Positions 25,676-35,142 of a stretch of 64,000 nucleotides of DNA are shown piece by piece. This stretch comes from Mycobacterium asiaticum. Lineage in GTDB: Bacteria; Actinomycetota; Actinomycetes; Mycobacteriales; Mycobacteriaceae. The notes under the pieces are model-generated. The model ran no database searches. It was not told where the DNA came from and saw only the letters and a list, made by a program, of their open reading frames with translations. The stretch spans positions 19,727 through 83,726 of the forward strand of contig NZ_LZMH01000036.1 in assembly GCF_001673635.1 (NCBI RefSeq), written 5' to 3'. The first letter of the stretch is position 1, and every line of letters starts with the position of its first letter. A program made the translations under genes and the position numbers.

Positions 25676-27144
25676 CGCCGCGGGGCACGCTGTGGGGTGT
25701 CGGGCTGGGTCCCGGCGATCCGGAGTTGGTGACGGTCAAGGCGGCCCGGGTGATCGGCGAAGCCGACGTGGTGGCCTATCACAGCGCGCGTCACGGCCGG
25801 AGCATTGCGCGCGGTATCGCCGCACCGTATTTGCGGCCGGGCCAGATCGAGGAACACCTGGTGTACCCGGTGACGACAGAAACGACCGATCATCCCGGCG
25901 GCTATGCGGGCGCGCTGGAGGACTTCTACGTCGAAGCCACCGAGCGGATCGCCGCGCACCTGGCCGCCGGACGCAATGTCGCGCTGCTGGCCGAAGGCGA
26001 CCCGCTGTTCTACAGCTCCTACATGCATCTGCACACCCGGCTCACGGAGCGGTTCGACGCGGTGATCGTGCCGGGCGTGACCTCGGTCAGCGCCGCCTCG
26101 GCGGCCGTGGCGACCCCGCTGGTGGCCGGCGAGGAAGTGCTCTCGGTGCTGCCCGGCACCCTGCCGGTGGGCGAGTTGACCCGGCGGCTGGCCGACGCCG
26201 ACGCGGCGGTGATCCTGAAGCTGGGACGCTCCTATCACAATGTGCGCGAAGCGCTTTCGGCATCCGGTCAACTCGACGACACGTTCTACGTGGAGCGGGC
26301 CAGCACCCCCGGCCAGCGGGTACTGCCCGCCGCCGACGTCGACGAGTCCAGCGTCCCCTACTTCTCGCTGGCCATGCTGCCGGGCGGTCGGCGTCGGCAC
26401 CGGGCGGCAGGCTCGGTGGCCGTGGTGGGTCTGGGTCCGGGCGGCATCGAGTGGATGACGCCGCAGAGCCGACGCGAGCTGGCCGACGCGACGGACCTGA
26501 TCGGCTACGGCGGATACCTGGACCGGGTGCCCGTCCGCGACGGCCAGCGCCGCCACCCCAGCGACAACACCGACGAACCCGCCCGGGCCCGGCTGGCCTG
26601 TTCGCTGGCCGAGCAGGGGCACGCTGTGGCGGTGGTGTCCTCGGGCGACCCGGGTGTGTTCGCGATGGCAACAGCGGTCCTCGAAGAAGCCAAACAGTGG
26701 CCGGCCGTGCAGGTTCGGGTGATTCCTGCGATGACGGCGGCACAGGCGGTGGCCAGCCGGGTCGGCGCGCCGCTGGGCCACGACTACGCAGTGATCTCGC
26801 TCTCCGATCGGCTCAAGCCATGGGACATCATCGCCGCCCGACTCGAGGCCGCGGCCGCCGCCGATCTGGTCCTTGCCATCTACAACCCTGCGTCGAAGGC
26901 CCGGACGTGGCAGGTGGGCGCCATGCGCGACGTGTTACTGCGCCACCGCGACCCCGGCACGCCGGTCGTCGTCGGGCGCAACGTGTCCGGGCCCGACGAG
27001 GATGTCCGGGTGGTGGCGCTGGCCGAGCTGAACCCCGCCGACGTCGACATGCGCTGCCTGCTGATCATCGGCTCGTCGCAAACTCAATGGCAGTCAACCG
27101 ATTTCGGCGATCGGGTGTTCACTCCCCGTCGCTACCCCGGCTAG
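25672..27144 (+). CDS. cobIJ: CobI-CobJ fusion: precorrin-2 C20- and precorrin-3B C17-methyltransferase
   Basis: Protein of 490 residues made of two SAM-dependent tetrapyrrole methylase domains. Residues 1 to about 240 are CobI ([15 protein letters not shown] at the start). CobJ starts around 246 ([20 protein letters not shown]). Each domain has its own GxGPG loop. The fusion matches M. tuberculosis Rv2066. The two reactions flank the CobG step, so the products of this operon act in sequence. The stop overlaps the convergent blaC stop by 4 bp. Confidence 0.94.
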   Translation: MTPRGTLWGVGLGPGDPELVTVKAARVIGEADVVAYHSARHGRSIARGIAAPYLRPGQIEEHLVYPVTTETTDHPGGYAGALEDFYVEATERIAAHLAAGRNVALLAEGDPLFYSSYMHLHTRLTERFDAVIVPGVTSVSAASAAVATPLVAGEEVLSVLPGTLPVGELTRRLADADAAVILKLGRSYHNVREALSASGQLDDTFYVERASTPGQRVLPAADVDESSVPYFSLAMLPGGRRRHRAAGSVAVVGLGPGGIEWMTPQSRRELADATDLIGYGGYLDRVPVRDGQRRHPSDNTDEPARARLACSLAEQGHAVAVVSSGDPGVFAMATAVLEEAKQWPAVQVRVIPAMTAAQAVASRVGAPLGHDYAVISLSDRLKPWDIIAARLEAAAAADLVLAIYNPASKARTWQVGAMRDVLLRHRDPGTPVVVGRNVSGPDEDVRVVALAELNPADVDMRCLLIIGSSQTQWQSTDFGDRVFTPRRYPG

Positions 27145-28055
27145 ACCCCCAAGGCAGAAGCCACAATCCGCGCGGCGTCGGCGACGAACGCGTCGTTGGG
27201 TTGCGCGCCGTAGCCGCCGCCGACGAAATCGGAGTAGATGGCGATCACGTGCGGCGCTCCGCTGGGCGACCACACCACCGCGACGTCGTTGGTACGGCCG
27301 TAGTCGCCCGAACCGGTTTTGTCGGCCACCTTCCAGTCGGGCGGAAATGCCGCGCGGATCCGCTTGCCGCCGGTGGTGCTTCGGGTCATCCAGTCGACCA
27401 GCAGCACCCGCTTGTCGGCCGGTAAGTCGTCACCGAGCAGAAGTTGTTGGAAGACAAGGGCAATGGCGTGCGGGGTCGTGGTGTCCCGCGGATCGTCGGG
27501 CGCGTCGCGGTTGAGTTGCGGCTCGGGCTGGTCAAGCCGACTCACGTTGTCCCCCAAGGTGCGCAGGTAGGCGGTGAAGCCGGCGGGACCGCCGACCTCG
27601 GCGAGCAACAGGTTGGCGGCGGTGCCGTCGCTGTAGCGGACGGCGGCATCACACAATTGCCCTACGGTCATTCCGGTGTCGACGTGCTGCTCGGTCACCG
27701 GTGACACGGAGTTGATGTCGGACCTGTTGTAGCTGACCAGCTTGTCGAGGTGATCCAGCGGGTACTGGTGCAGGACCGCCGCGGCCAGTGGCGCTTTGAA
27801 GGTGGAGCAGAAAGCGAACCGCTCGTCGGCGCGGTAGGCGATCGCCGGCTCGGGCACGTAGACACCCAGCCGCCCCTCGTATCGCCGCTCCAATTGGTCG
27901 AACTGGTGGGACAGGTCCGGCGCGACCCTGGGGGTTGTGTTCGACGTGGTCGGTTGGTCGGCCTTGGGGGCGCACGCACACACGGTCAACGCAATCCCGG
28001 CTGCCATGGAGAGTGCCTTGCGGCGGGTGAGCGGTGGTGTGCGCATTTCGCGCAA
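27141..28055 (-). CDS. blaC: Class A beta-lactamase BlaC, Tat-type signal
   Basis: Protein of 304 residues. The signal has twin arginines (11-12, TRRKAL) and a cysteine near the cleavage site (VCACAP), so it is probably a Tat-exported lipoprotein, matching the tatA/tatC genes in this window. Active-site motifs are Ser84-x-x-Lys87 (STFK), SDG at 141-143 where most class A enzymes have SDN, Glu177 in EPQLN, and KTG at 245-247. The SDG variant is characteristic of mycobacterial BlaC, an extended-spectrum enzyme. The start is 16 bp after the PPE stop on the same strand. In M. tuberculosis sigC follows blaC; here it does not. Confidence 0.94.
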   Translation of the reverse strand: MREMRTPPLTRRKALSMAAGIALTVCACAPKADQPTTSNTTPRVAPDLSHQFDQLERRYEGRLGVYVPEPAIAYRADERFAFCSTFKAPLAAAVLHQYPLDHLDKLVSYNRSDINSVSPVTEQHVDTGMTVGQLCDAAVRYSDGTAANLLLAEVGGPAGFTAYLRTLGDNVSRLDQPEPQLNRDAPDDPRDTTTPHAIALVFQQLLLGDDLPADKRVLLVDWMTRSTTGGKRIRAAFPPDWKVADKTGSGDYGRTNDVAVVWSPSGAPHVIAIYSDFVGGGYGAQPNDAFVADAARIVASALGV

Positions 28056-28071
28056 CAGTGTGCCACGCGCC

Positions 28072-29559
28072 CTAGTTCCGGTCGTCGTCCCAACTGCTGG
28101 GCAACATGGGCAACCTGCCGTCGTCGGGCAAGGTGGCCAATCCCGTCGCGTGTGCCGACGCGGATCCGGTCGCGGCTCCGGCGAACCCCAGCGACCCGGC
28201 GCCTGCCGGGGACGGTGCGGCGGCGTCCAGGTATTCGTACCGGTTGCCCTGATCCTTCACCGTCGCGCCCCGGTGGCGACGACGGCGGACCCGGTCGTCC
28301 GCCGGTGCGATCGCCGGCGCCGGGGCCGCCGCGTCGTCAGGCGCCGGTTCGGGAGCCTGACGGCGCGCGCGGTTACTGGCGCTGCTTCGGGCGGACAACT
28401 CCGAGAGACCCACTGCGTACAAGGAATCGCTGACGCCGGCCGTCGCCCCGGTCGGGTCGGTGAGGGTGGGACCGAAGCCGGCCGCACCACCACCACCGGC
28501 CGGGCCTGCCCCGGTGGTCGTCACGGCACTGGGCGCGGCGGTGCTCGGTGCGGCATGGCCGACGCTCGTCGGCGCCACGCCGGCCGTCGGTGGCACCGGG
28601 ACACTGGAGCCCGGCGCGGCGGTGGCCAGCGGCGTGGCGACCGAAAGCGGAATGGCGATGCCGGCCGCCCCGACGCCGATCGTCCCACCCAGTCCGACCG
28701 CACCCAACCCGGACGCGACGACGAATACCGGGGCCAGTGACACGGCCAGGCTGACCGCCTGCTGCCCGAACGGCCAGAAGATCATCAGCGTGTGGAACGT
28801 GGCCCACGCCAGCGCGGTGGCCAGCACCGGAGAGATGCCCGGGATCTGCCCCAGTGCGGCGCTGAGCCCGTTGGCGAAGGGAACCGCCGGGATGGGCCAC
28901 CCGCCCGGATTGAGGTCCTTGGAGACCGGCCAGGCGAACTTCGAGGTGTACTGCTGAATGACGGCGGCCAGCTGATCCTGCCAGGTGGTGGGGGCGGCGG
29001 CCTGCTGAGCGGTGTCGCCGTGCTGCGCGACGATCTTGGGCGCCGGCGTGGTGGCCGGCTCGGCGGCGACCGCGGTCTCCGCCGCCGCCTGGTAAGTGGT
29101 CATGGTCTCGGCAGCCTGCAGCCACATGCGCACGTAATCGGCTTCGTTGACGGCGATGGGGATGGTGTTGATGCCGAAGAAGTTGGTCGCCACCAGCGCG
29201 GCATGCACGGCATGGTTGGCGGCGAGTTCGGCCAGCGTGGGCATGGCGGCGAGCGCGACGGTGTAGGCGCTGGCGGCGGCTTGGTGCGTCACGGCGGCTT
29301 CGGCACTTTTCGCGGCGGTGTTCAGCAGCCACGCCAGGTAGGGGGCGTGGGCGGTCACATACGCTTCGGCGGTGGGTCCGTCCCAGGCCCCTTGCACCGC
29401 GCCGAGTAGCTCGGTGAGCTCGTCGGCCGCCTCGGTGTAGGTGGTGCTCAGCGACGACCACGCCTGCGCGGCCGCCAACAGCGATTCTGGCCCAGGCCCA
29501 CTGCTCAATAGCGCCGAAGGCACCTCCGGCGGCAGGGCCAGCCACAGCGGAGCCGTCAT
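28072..29559 (-). CDS. PPE family protein, PPE2/PPE3-like, in the cob gene unit
   Basis: Protein of 495 residues. The ~175-residue PPE domain is complete (LPPEV near the start, then TNFFGINTIPIAVNEADYVRMW). The C-terminal half is Ala/Pro-rich and carries a basic stretch RVRRRRHRG, then GAGSLGFAGA and LPMLPSSWDD. This tail order resembles PPE2 and PPE3 of M. tuberculosis. PPE proteins are exported by ESX systems, usually with a PE partner; no PE gene is nearby. It follows cobK by 96 bp on the same strand and precedes blaC by 16 bp. PPE2 in M. tuberculosis is also next to cobalamin genes (cobQ1-cobU). Confidence 0.9.
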   Translation of the reverse strand: MTAPLWLALPPEVPSALLSSGPGPESLLAAAQAWSSLSTTYTEAADELTELLGAVQGAWDGPTAEAYVTAHAPYLAWLLNTAAKSAEAAVTHQAAASAYTVALAAMPTLAELAANHAVHAALVATNFFGINTIPIAVNEADYVRMWLQAAETMTTYQAAAETAVAAEPATTPAPKIVAQHGDTAQQAAAPTTWQDQLAAVIQQYTSKFAWPVSKDLNPGGWPIPAVPFANGLSAALGQIPGISPVLATALAWATFHTLMIFWPFGQQAVSLAVSLAPVFVVASGLGAVGLGGTIGVGAAGIAIPLSVATPLATAAPGSSVPVPPTAGVAPTSVGHAAPSTAAPSAVTTTGAGPAGGGGAAGFGPTLTDPTGATAGVSDSLYAVGLSELSARSSASNRARRQAPEPAPDDAAAPAPAIAPADDRVRRRRHRGATVKDQGNRYEYLDAAAPSPAGAGSLGFAGAATGSASAHATGLATLPDDGRLPMLPSSWDDDRN

Positions 29560-29601
29560 CGTCGGCGACCTGCCCCCAGCACCACGATCTACCTCCCCCA
29601 G

Positions 29602-29624
29602 AGCCGCTCGGGCTGTGAGCGGCT
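29602..29624. other. Hairpin between cobK and the PPE gene
   Basis: An 8-bp perfect stem (AGCCGCTC at 29602-29609, GAGCGGCT at 29617-29624) with a 7-base loop, lying in the 96-bp gap. No T-run follows on the minus strand, so a strong intrinsic terminator is unlikely. It could attenuate or process the message between cobK and the PPE gene. Confidence 0.4.
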
Positions 29625-29655
29625 TCCGTCTCAGGTAGTCGGATCGGTGCGCGCG

Positions 29656-30402
29656 CTAGTTCCCCGCATTTGAATTGGATGTGAGGCCGCTGACCCATCG
29701 CGCTGCCTCTTCGACGGTGCCGACCGCGCGTACCCAGTCCGGTAGCGGCGGTCGCGCCACCATTACGACCGGGATCCGCAACGAGGCGGCCGCGTCCAAT
29801 TTTCCGCGGGTCATCTCACCGCCGCTGTTCTTGGTCACCAGCGCATCGATGCGGTGGTCGGCCATCAGTCGGAGTTCGTCCTCGTAGCGATAGGGACCGC
29901 GGGAGAGCAGCAGCGTGCGGCGACGCGGCAGTCGGTCGTCGTCGGGCGCGGTGACGGCTCGGATCAGGAACCACGCGTCGCTGTCGGCGAACGCCCCGAC
30001 CGCCGATCGGCCGGTGGTCAGGAAGACCCGCGCATAACCCTGTCGCGCAACCTCTTCGGCGGCGGCGCGATCCGAGGCCACGACGGTGGCCGCACCGGGA
30101 TCCCACGCGGGCCGGGCGAGCACGAGATGCGGTAGGCGCAGTTCGCGGCAAACCTGTGCGGCGTGGGCGGTCATGGTCGCCGCGAACGGGTGGGTGGCGT
30201 CGACGACCGCGTCGATGCGTTCGTCGCGCAGCCACCGGCGCAGCCCGTCGACGCCGCCGAACCCGCCGATGCGCACCGGGCCTACCGGCAACGCCGGGTC
30301 GGGCACCCGGCCCGCCAGCGAGCTGACAATATCGACCTGCGGGTGCAGGGCTTGTGCCAAGGCGCGTCCTTCGGCGGTGCCGCCCAGCAGGAGCACCCGC
30401 AT
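29656..30402 (-). CDS. cobK: Precorrin-6A reductase
   Basis: Protein of 248 residues using NADPH to reduce precorrin-6A. The N-terminal Rossmann motif is LLLGGTAEGRALA. VDATHPFAATMTAHAAQVC and TKNSGGEMTRGKLDAA are conserved CobK segments. I chose the ATG at 30402 because it shares one base with the cobM stop (TGATG); a TTG at 30405 is the alternative. It is the last biosynthetic gene of the SDR-cobL-cobM-cobK unit. Matches Rv2070c. Confidence 0.93.
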   Translation of the reverse strand: MRVLLLGGTAEGRALAQALHPQVDIVSSLAGRVPDPALPVGPVRIGGFGGVDGLRRWLRDERIDAVVDATHPFAATMTAHAAQVCRELRLPHLVLARPAWDPGAATVVASDRAAAEEVARQGYARVFLTTGRSAVGAFADSDAWFLIRAVTAPDDDRLPRRRTLLLSRGPYRYEDELRLMADHRIDALVTKNSGGEMTRGKLDAAASLRIPVVMVARPPLPDWVRAVGTVEEAARWVSGLTSNSNAGN

Positions 30403-31151
30403 CAATGGTCCCTGCGCCTGGCCGCCGAATAGAGATAGCTGTCGGTGAAGCCTTCGGCGGCCAGCACGTCTCCGACGACGATGACGGCGGTCTTGGTGAT
30501 TCCGGCCTGCCGCATCTGGGCGGCGATGTCGGTCAGGGTGCCGCGCAGCACGGTCTGTTGCGGCCAGCTCGCGAAAGCCACCACGGCGACCGGCGTTTCG
30601 GGCCGGTACCCACCGGCCAAAAGCTGCGGAACGATGGCGTCGATCTGTGCGGCGGCCAGATGCAGCACCAGGGTGGCACCGGTTGCGGCGAGGCTCGCCA
30701 GGTCTTCCCCGGGCGGCATCGCCGTGGACAGTGTTGACACCCGGGTCAGCGTCACGGTCTGGGCGACCCCGGGCACGGTCAGTTCACGCTTGAGTGCCGC
30801 GGCCGCGGCGGCGAAAGCTGGTACACCAGGCACGATTTCGTAGCCGATGCCCAGCGCGTCGAGCCGACGGCACTGCTCGGCAAGGGCACTGTACAGCGAC
30901 GGGTCACCGGAATGCAGCCGCGCCACGTCGTGGCCGGCGGCGTCGGCGGCGGCGAGCTCGTCAATGATCTGGTCCAGCGTGAGCGGGCCGGTGTCGATGA
31001 CGCTGGCGTCGGATCGGCAGTGCGCCAACAGGTCTTGCGGCATGATCGAGCCCGCGTACAGGCACACCTGGCATGTTTCGAGCAGACGCAGACCACGCAC
31101 GGTGATCAGATCCGCGGCGCCGGGGCCGGCGCCGATGAAGTACACCGTCAT
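30402..31151 (-). CDS. cobM: Precorrin-4 C11-methyltransferase
   Basis: Protein of 249 residues, a SAM-dependent tetrapyrrole methylase. The N-terminal VYFIGAGPGAADLITVRG carries the GxGPG SAM loop; ARLHSGDPSLY and YEIVPGVPAFAAAAA are family-typical. The ATG at 31151 overlaps the cobL stop (ATGA), and the stop touches the cobK start. Matches Rv2071c. Confidence 0.94.
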   Translation of the reverse strand: MTVYFIGAGPGAADLITVRGLRLLETCQVCLYAGSIMPQDLLAHCRSDASVIDTGPLTLDQIIDELAAADAAGHDVARLHSGDPSLYSALAEQCRRLDALGIGYEIVPGVPAFAAAAAALKRELTVPGVAQTVTLTRVSTLSTAMPPGEDLASLAATGATLVLHLAAAQIDAIVPQLLAGGYRPETPVAVVAFASWPQQTVLRGTLTDIAAQMRQAGITKTAVIVVGDVLAAEGFTDSYLYSAARRRDH

Positions 31152-32323
31152 CGCTTCACTACCGACCACTGGGTGACGGGATGCTGCGGTCGCCAGCCGC
31201 TGAAGCCGCCCAGCGGCTCGGCCTGGTAGTGCTGGAACCGGCGCAAGTCACCACCGTAGCGGGAATGGCTCTGCGCCAGCAGACTTTCCGATTCCACGGT
31301 GACCGCGTTGGCCACCAGCCGACCACCGGCGGGCAGGCGCTTGAGGCAGGCGTCCAGCAGATCGGGGTGAGTGAGGCCGCCGCCGATGAAGATCGCCGAC
31401 GGTGCCGGGGCACCGTCGAATCCGCCCGGTGCCGCCCCACGTGTCTCGATGTCCACCCCGTGCGCCGTCGCGTTGGCTACGATGTTGGCACGGCGGCGTT
31501 CGTCGCGTTCAAACGCTATGGCGGTGCAGCCCGGCCCGCTGCGGCACCATTCGATGGAGATGCTGCCCGAACCAGCCCCGACATCCCAAAGCCGTTGTCC
31601 CGGGGCGGGAGCCAAGACCGCCATGGTGACCGCCCGGATGGTGTGTTTGGTGATCTGACCGTCGTGGACGAAGGCGTCGTCGGGAAGTTGGGCGGCGCGT
31701 TCGTCGGGCAGGTACTGCACCGCAACCACATTGAGGTCGTCGACGTCGGCGGGCATGTGATCGGCCCAGTCCCGCGCGGTGCCGTCTCGACGGCGCTCGG
31801 CGGGAGCACCGAGTTGTTCGAGCAGGGTCAGCTCCGAGTCGCCACGTCCGTGCTGCCGGAGTAGCCCGGCCAGAGCCAGTGGTGTTGTACGGTTGCGGGA
31901 CAGGATAATTGCCCGTCCCCCGCGCCGCACCGCCGTGTGCGGCTCGGCTGTGACGAGGCTGATCACCTCGGTGTCGTGGACGTTCCAGCCCATCCGGGCG
32001 CATGCCAGGGTGACCGATGAGACGTGCGGCAGCACCCGCACGTTGGCGGCGCCGAACAACCGGATCAGCGTTCCGCCGATTCCGTGCAGCAGCGGGTCGC
32101 CACTGGCGACGACGTGAACGTCGGCCGCCGCGTCGTCCAGGAGCTTCTCCAAGACGGGCAGCAGCGGCGAGGGCCACTGCCGACGCGGTGCGCTCACCGT
32201 GTCGTCGAGCAGGTCGAGTTGCCGTTTCGACCCGTAAATGACTGTGGCGGAGCGTAATTCAGATCGGGATTGATCCGACAGGCCGGACATGCCGTCGGCG
32301 CCGACGCCGACCACGATGATCAT
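31148..32323 (-). CDS. cobL: Precorrin-6Y C5,15-methyltransferase (decarboxylating)
   Basis: Protein of 391 residues with two domains. The N-terminal CbiE-type methylase starts MIIVVGVGADGM. The C-terminal CbiT-type methylase/decarboxylase has the SAM motif LWDVGAGSGSISIEW around residue 245-260. It methylates C5 and C15 and removes the C12 acetate carboxyl. The frame is open 23 codons upstream, but the ATG at 32323 overlaps the SDR stop (ATGA) and fits the family start. Matches Rv2072c. Confidence 0.94.
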   Translation of the reverse strand: MIIVVGVGADGMSGLSDQSRSELRSATVIYGSKRQLDLLDDTVSAPRRQWPSPLLPVLEKLLDDAAADVHVVASGDPLLHGIGGTLIRLFGAANVRVLPHVSSVTLACARMGWNVHDTEVISLVTAEPHTAVRRGGRAIILSRNRTTPLALAGLLRQHGRGDSELTLLEQLGAPAERRRDGTARDWADHMPADVDDLNVVAVQYLPDERAAQLPDDAFVHDGQITKHTIRAVTMAVLAPAPGQRLWDVGAGSGSISIEWCRSGPGCTAIAFERDERRRANIVANATAHGVDIETRGAAPGGFDGAPAPSAIFIGGGLTHPDLLDACLKRLPAGGRLVANAVTVESESLLAQSHSRYGGDLRRFQHYQAEPLGGFSGWRPQHPVTQWSVVKR

Positions 32324-33069
32324 CTCGGCATCCTGCGCCAGACGACTTGCGGCAGCAGCTTCAGGGTGAAAAACATCGGCCGCAGCGCCCACGGAATCCA
32401 GACGCTGCGTCGGCCTTTGGCCAGTGCTTTCGCCGTGGCGGCGGCGACCTGCTGGGGTGTGCTGGACAGCGGCGCCGGTGTCATGCCCTCGGTCATACGC
32501 CCGATGACGAACCCGGGGCGAGCGATCAGCAACCGCACCCCGGTGCCGTGCAGGGCGTCGGCCAGTCCGTTGGCGAACCCGTCCAGGCCGGCCTTTGCCG
32601 AGCCGTAGACGTAGTTCGCGCGTCGGACCCGCACGCCGGCCACCGACGAGAACACGACGAGCGATCCCCGGTTGGCGGTGCGCATGTGTGCCGCCAGGAT
32701 GGTCAGCAAGCTGACCTGCGCGACGTAATCGGTGTGCACGATGGCGACGGCGTGCGCGGCGTCCACCTCGGCGCGGCCCTGGTCGCCGAGGATGCCGAAG
32801 GCCAGCACCGCGGTGCCGATGGGGCCGTGCTCGGCGATGATTGCCTCGACGAGGCGAGCGTGGGAGGCGACGTCGTCGGCGTCGAACTCCTTGGTGTACA
32901 CGGCTGCCGCGCCGGCGTCTTGAACCGCGGCCACTTGGTCGTCGAGTTCGTTTGCGCGGCGTGCCGCAAGCAGCACCGTGGCTCCGGGAGCCAGGTGCCG
33001 CGCGAGCTCGACGCCGATCTCGCTGCGGCCGCCGAAAATTACTACCGGACCGCTGCCCGTGTCATCCAC
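32320..33069 (-). CDS. Short-chain dehydrogenase (Rv2073c homologue)
   Basis: Protein of 249 residues. It has an atypical cofactor loop IFGGRSEIGVELARHL, a Ser in VFSSVAGVRVRR and YGSAK. The DprE2-like loop and the hydrophobic C-terminal WALRPMFFTLKLLPQVVW suggest a lipid- or cell-wall-linked substrate. It is the first gene of the minus-strand unit leading into cobL, coupled by ATGA, yet no known cobalamin step needs an SDR of this type. GTG start at 33069, 35 bp from the divergent Rv2074-like gene. Confidence 0.85.
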   Translation of the reverse strand: MDDTGSGPVVIFGGRSEIGVELARHLAPGATVLLAARRANELDDQVAAVQDAGAAAVYTKEFDADDVASHARLVEAIIAEHGPIGTAVLAFGILGDQGRAEVDAAHAVAIVHTDYVAQVSLLTILAAHMRTANRGSLVVFSSVAGVRVRRANYVYGSAKAGLDGFANGLADALHGTGVRLLIARPGFVIGRMTEGMTPAPLSSTPQQVAAATAKALAKGRRSVWIPWALRPMFFTLKLLPQVVWRRMPR

Positions 33070-33104
33070 GGCTGTGATTATGGCCTGCGCTAGCGTGAAG
33101 GGCG

Positions 33105-33512
33105 ATGGCCAAGACCACTACGCGGCTCACCGACGACGCGCTGGCGTTTCTCTCCGAACGCCATCTGGCGATGTTGACGACGCTGCGGGCCGACAATTCG
33201 CCGCACGTGGTGGCGGTGGGATTCACCTTCGACCCCAGGACCCACATTGCAAGGGTGATCACCACCGGGGGTTCCCAGAAGGCGGTCAACGCCGAGCGTG
33301 GCGGCGTCGCGGTGCTCAGTCAGGTCGACGGCGCGCGCTGGCTGTCGTTGGAGGGCCGCGCCACGGTCAACAAGGAGATCGACGCCATCCGCGATGCCGA
33401 ACTGCGGTACGCGCAGCGTTATCGCACCCCGCGGGCGAACCCGCGCCGGGTCGTCATCGAGGTCCAGGTGGAACGGGTGCTGGGCTCGTCGGATTTGTTG
33501 GATCGCGGCTAG
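33105..33512 (+). CDS. F420-dependent biliverdin reductase-like protein (Rv2074 homologue)
   Basis: Protein of 135 residues, very close to M. tuberculosis Rv2074 (for example [20 protein letters not shown], and [20 protein letters not shown]). Rv2074 is an F420H2-dependent reductase that converts biliverdin to bilirubin. The split-barrel flavin/F420 phosphate-binding residues lie in [20 protein letters not shown] at 33105; converges on the secreted protein gene 10 bp away. Confidence 0.9.
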   Translation: MAKTTTRLTDDALAFLSERHLAMLTTLRADNSPHVVAVGFTFDPRTHIARVITTGGSQKAVNAERGGVAVLSQVDGARWLSLEGRATVNKEIDAIRDAELRYAQRYRTPRANPRRVVIEVQVERVLGSSDLLDRG

Positions 33513-33522
33513 TCGCTCGCTG

Positions 33523-34977
33523 CTACGGCGAGATCATGTACTGCACCCATGCGCCGCCGCCCGGGCCGGACGCCGCCCACAGCCGCGAATTCTGAATACC
33601 CGTCCGGGGCAGCCCGAAGGTCAAGCCCATGGCGGTGCAGGCCGCAGCGGCATTGGCGAACGGGACCGGCGCCGTTACCGACCACGTGCCCGTTCCGCTG
33701 ACGCAGGCCGCGGGATGCGCGTCGGTGCAGGGCGCGGCCACCCACCGTCCGTCGGTGCCCTGCAAGGTGCACGAGCCTGCGCCCGCGCGCGGTTCGTCCG
33801 GGGCCCAGCTCCATAGCGTCCCCTGGATGCGGCCGTCTTCGGGGAGCAGCTGGTCGAGTCCGAACAGGTTGACACCGCAGAACGTCATGGCCTGCACCTT
33901 GGTCGGCGTCAACGCGGCCGGATTGTTGGGCGGCCGGGTGGGGTTGACCAATGCCGAGATGAAAGTCGAGTCCTCGAAGTAGCGGACGATGTTGTTGGCG
34001 TAGACGGCCGGGCCGTAGGTGGCGTCACACTTGGGGAACTGCTGGTAGTCGAATGTCGACCCGCTCTGCACCTCCTCGCCTTCCCAGCTGAAAACGGCGG
34101 TCCCCAGGCCCGGTGAACAGTCACTGACGAGCACCACCTGTGCGCCCGCGGCCCGGACATCGTTGCGGGAGATGTTGCGCGGGAATGCCGCACAGCCGCT
34201 GGGGCCGATATCGGCGGGTGCGGGATGGTAGATGAGGCTGGTCCCGTTGGGCCGCCGCAGACCGGTCTCCATGGTGTTCAACGCAGAGGCGTACGCCGTC
34301 GCATCCTTCAGCTGGTCTTCGATCATGATCAGCACGACCTCGTTGGGATGGGTGTTCAACCAATCCGTAATAGCGGGAAGGACTTTGGAGAACAGGGGTT
34401 CGGTGGTGCAGCCCAGGTTGCCCTGCTCGGGCGGACGTCCATGGCAAACCGTCACGCCCGGGCGCCCGAGTTGGCCAAGCTGTGGGATGTAGTGCAGGTC
34501 CAGTTCGATGCTGCGCACGTCGATGTCGAGCTGCTGAGGCATCGACAGCTGCTGATTGGAATCGGCGTGCGACGGGGTGAATTGGTTCGCCAGACTGTTG
34601 AACGAATTGTGGGTGCCGAGCCACTGAGCGTCGCGGAATGGCACCGAGTCGCCGAGAGCGTATTGGAACTGGGCGGTCCGGTGCACCCATGACTGCAGGT
34701 AGGCGGCTGTCGCCGCCTGAGTCACCTTGTGCGCCAACGGCACCAGGCACAGGCTGTCGGAAACTCCGACACGGCGGCACTCTGCGGCGACCGCGTCGGC
34801 AAACTTCCCGGTGCCCGAACACGGGAATGCGAACGGGCTGATGGCATTACACGGAGCCGTAGGTGAGGGCGGGGTAGGCACCTCGTTGACATCCGCTGTG
34901 ACGGGCGCGCCCGACGTCAGGGCGAGCATGAAAGCAAACACGACGACGGCGCACTTGATCCACCGAGCGCTGGGCAT
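33523..34977 (-). CDS. Exported PI-PLC-like phosphodiesterase fold protein (Rv2075c homologue)
   Basis: Protein of 484 residues with a Sec signal (MPSARWIKCAVVVFAFMLAL, cleavage near residue 28). The body resembles the PI-specific phospholipase C X-domain barrel: WLGTHNSFNSLA gives the first catalytic-type His, DIDVRSIELDLHY the acidic strand, and VTVCHGRP the second His. Several cysteines suggest disulfides outside the cell. It matches Rv2075c, an exported protein of unknown activity. Whether it cleaves lipids is not established. The ATG is at 34977. Confidence 0.82.
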   Translation of the reverse strand: MPSARWIKCAVVVFAFMLALTSGAPVTADVNEVPTPPSPTAPCNAISPFAFPCSGTGKFADAVAAECRRVGVSDSLCLVPLAHKVTQAATAAYLQSWVHRTAQFQYALGDSVPFRDAQWLGTHNSFNSLANQFTPSHADSNQQLSMPQQLDIDVRSIELDLHYIPQLGQLGRPGVTVCHGRPPEQGNLGCTTEPLFSKVLPAITDWLNTHPNEVVLIMIEDQLKDATAYASALNTMETGLRRPNGTSLIYHPAPADIGPSGCAAFPRNISRNDVRAAGAQVVLVSDCSPGLGTAVFSWEGEEVQSGSTFDYQQFPKCDATYGPAVYANNIVRYFEDSTFISALVNPTRPPNNPAALTPTKVQAMTFCGVNLFGLDQLLPEDGRIQGTLWSWAPDEPRAGAGSCTLQGTDGRWVAAPCTDAHPAACVSGTGTWSVTAPVPFANAAAACTAMGLTFGLPRTGIQNSRLWAASGPGGGAWVQYMISP

Positions 34978-35142
34978 GGGCTACCCTGGCACGGCTCGAC
35001 GGACAGAGACGAGAAACGTTGTCGAACTGTAGGAGTGTTGAGATCACTTCGTGAACCACGTCGGGCAGGTGTGGGCCGCGCCGAGGGGTGAATTGCGGGC
35101 GGGCGGGCCCGACGTTAGCTTTCCCAGCGAAGGGAGGCCGAA

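Noticed and set aside
11644..33104. Cobalamin riboswitch upstream of cobN, cobG, the SDR-cobLMK unit or the PPE gene
   Set aside because: The intergenic gaps are 35 to 96 bp and show no B12-box-like sequence; a class II cobalamin riboswitch would need more room.
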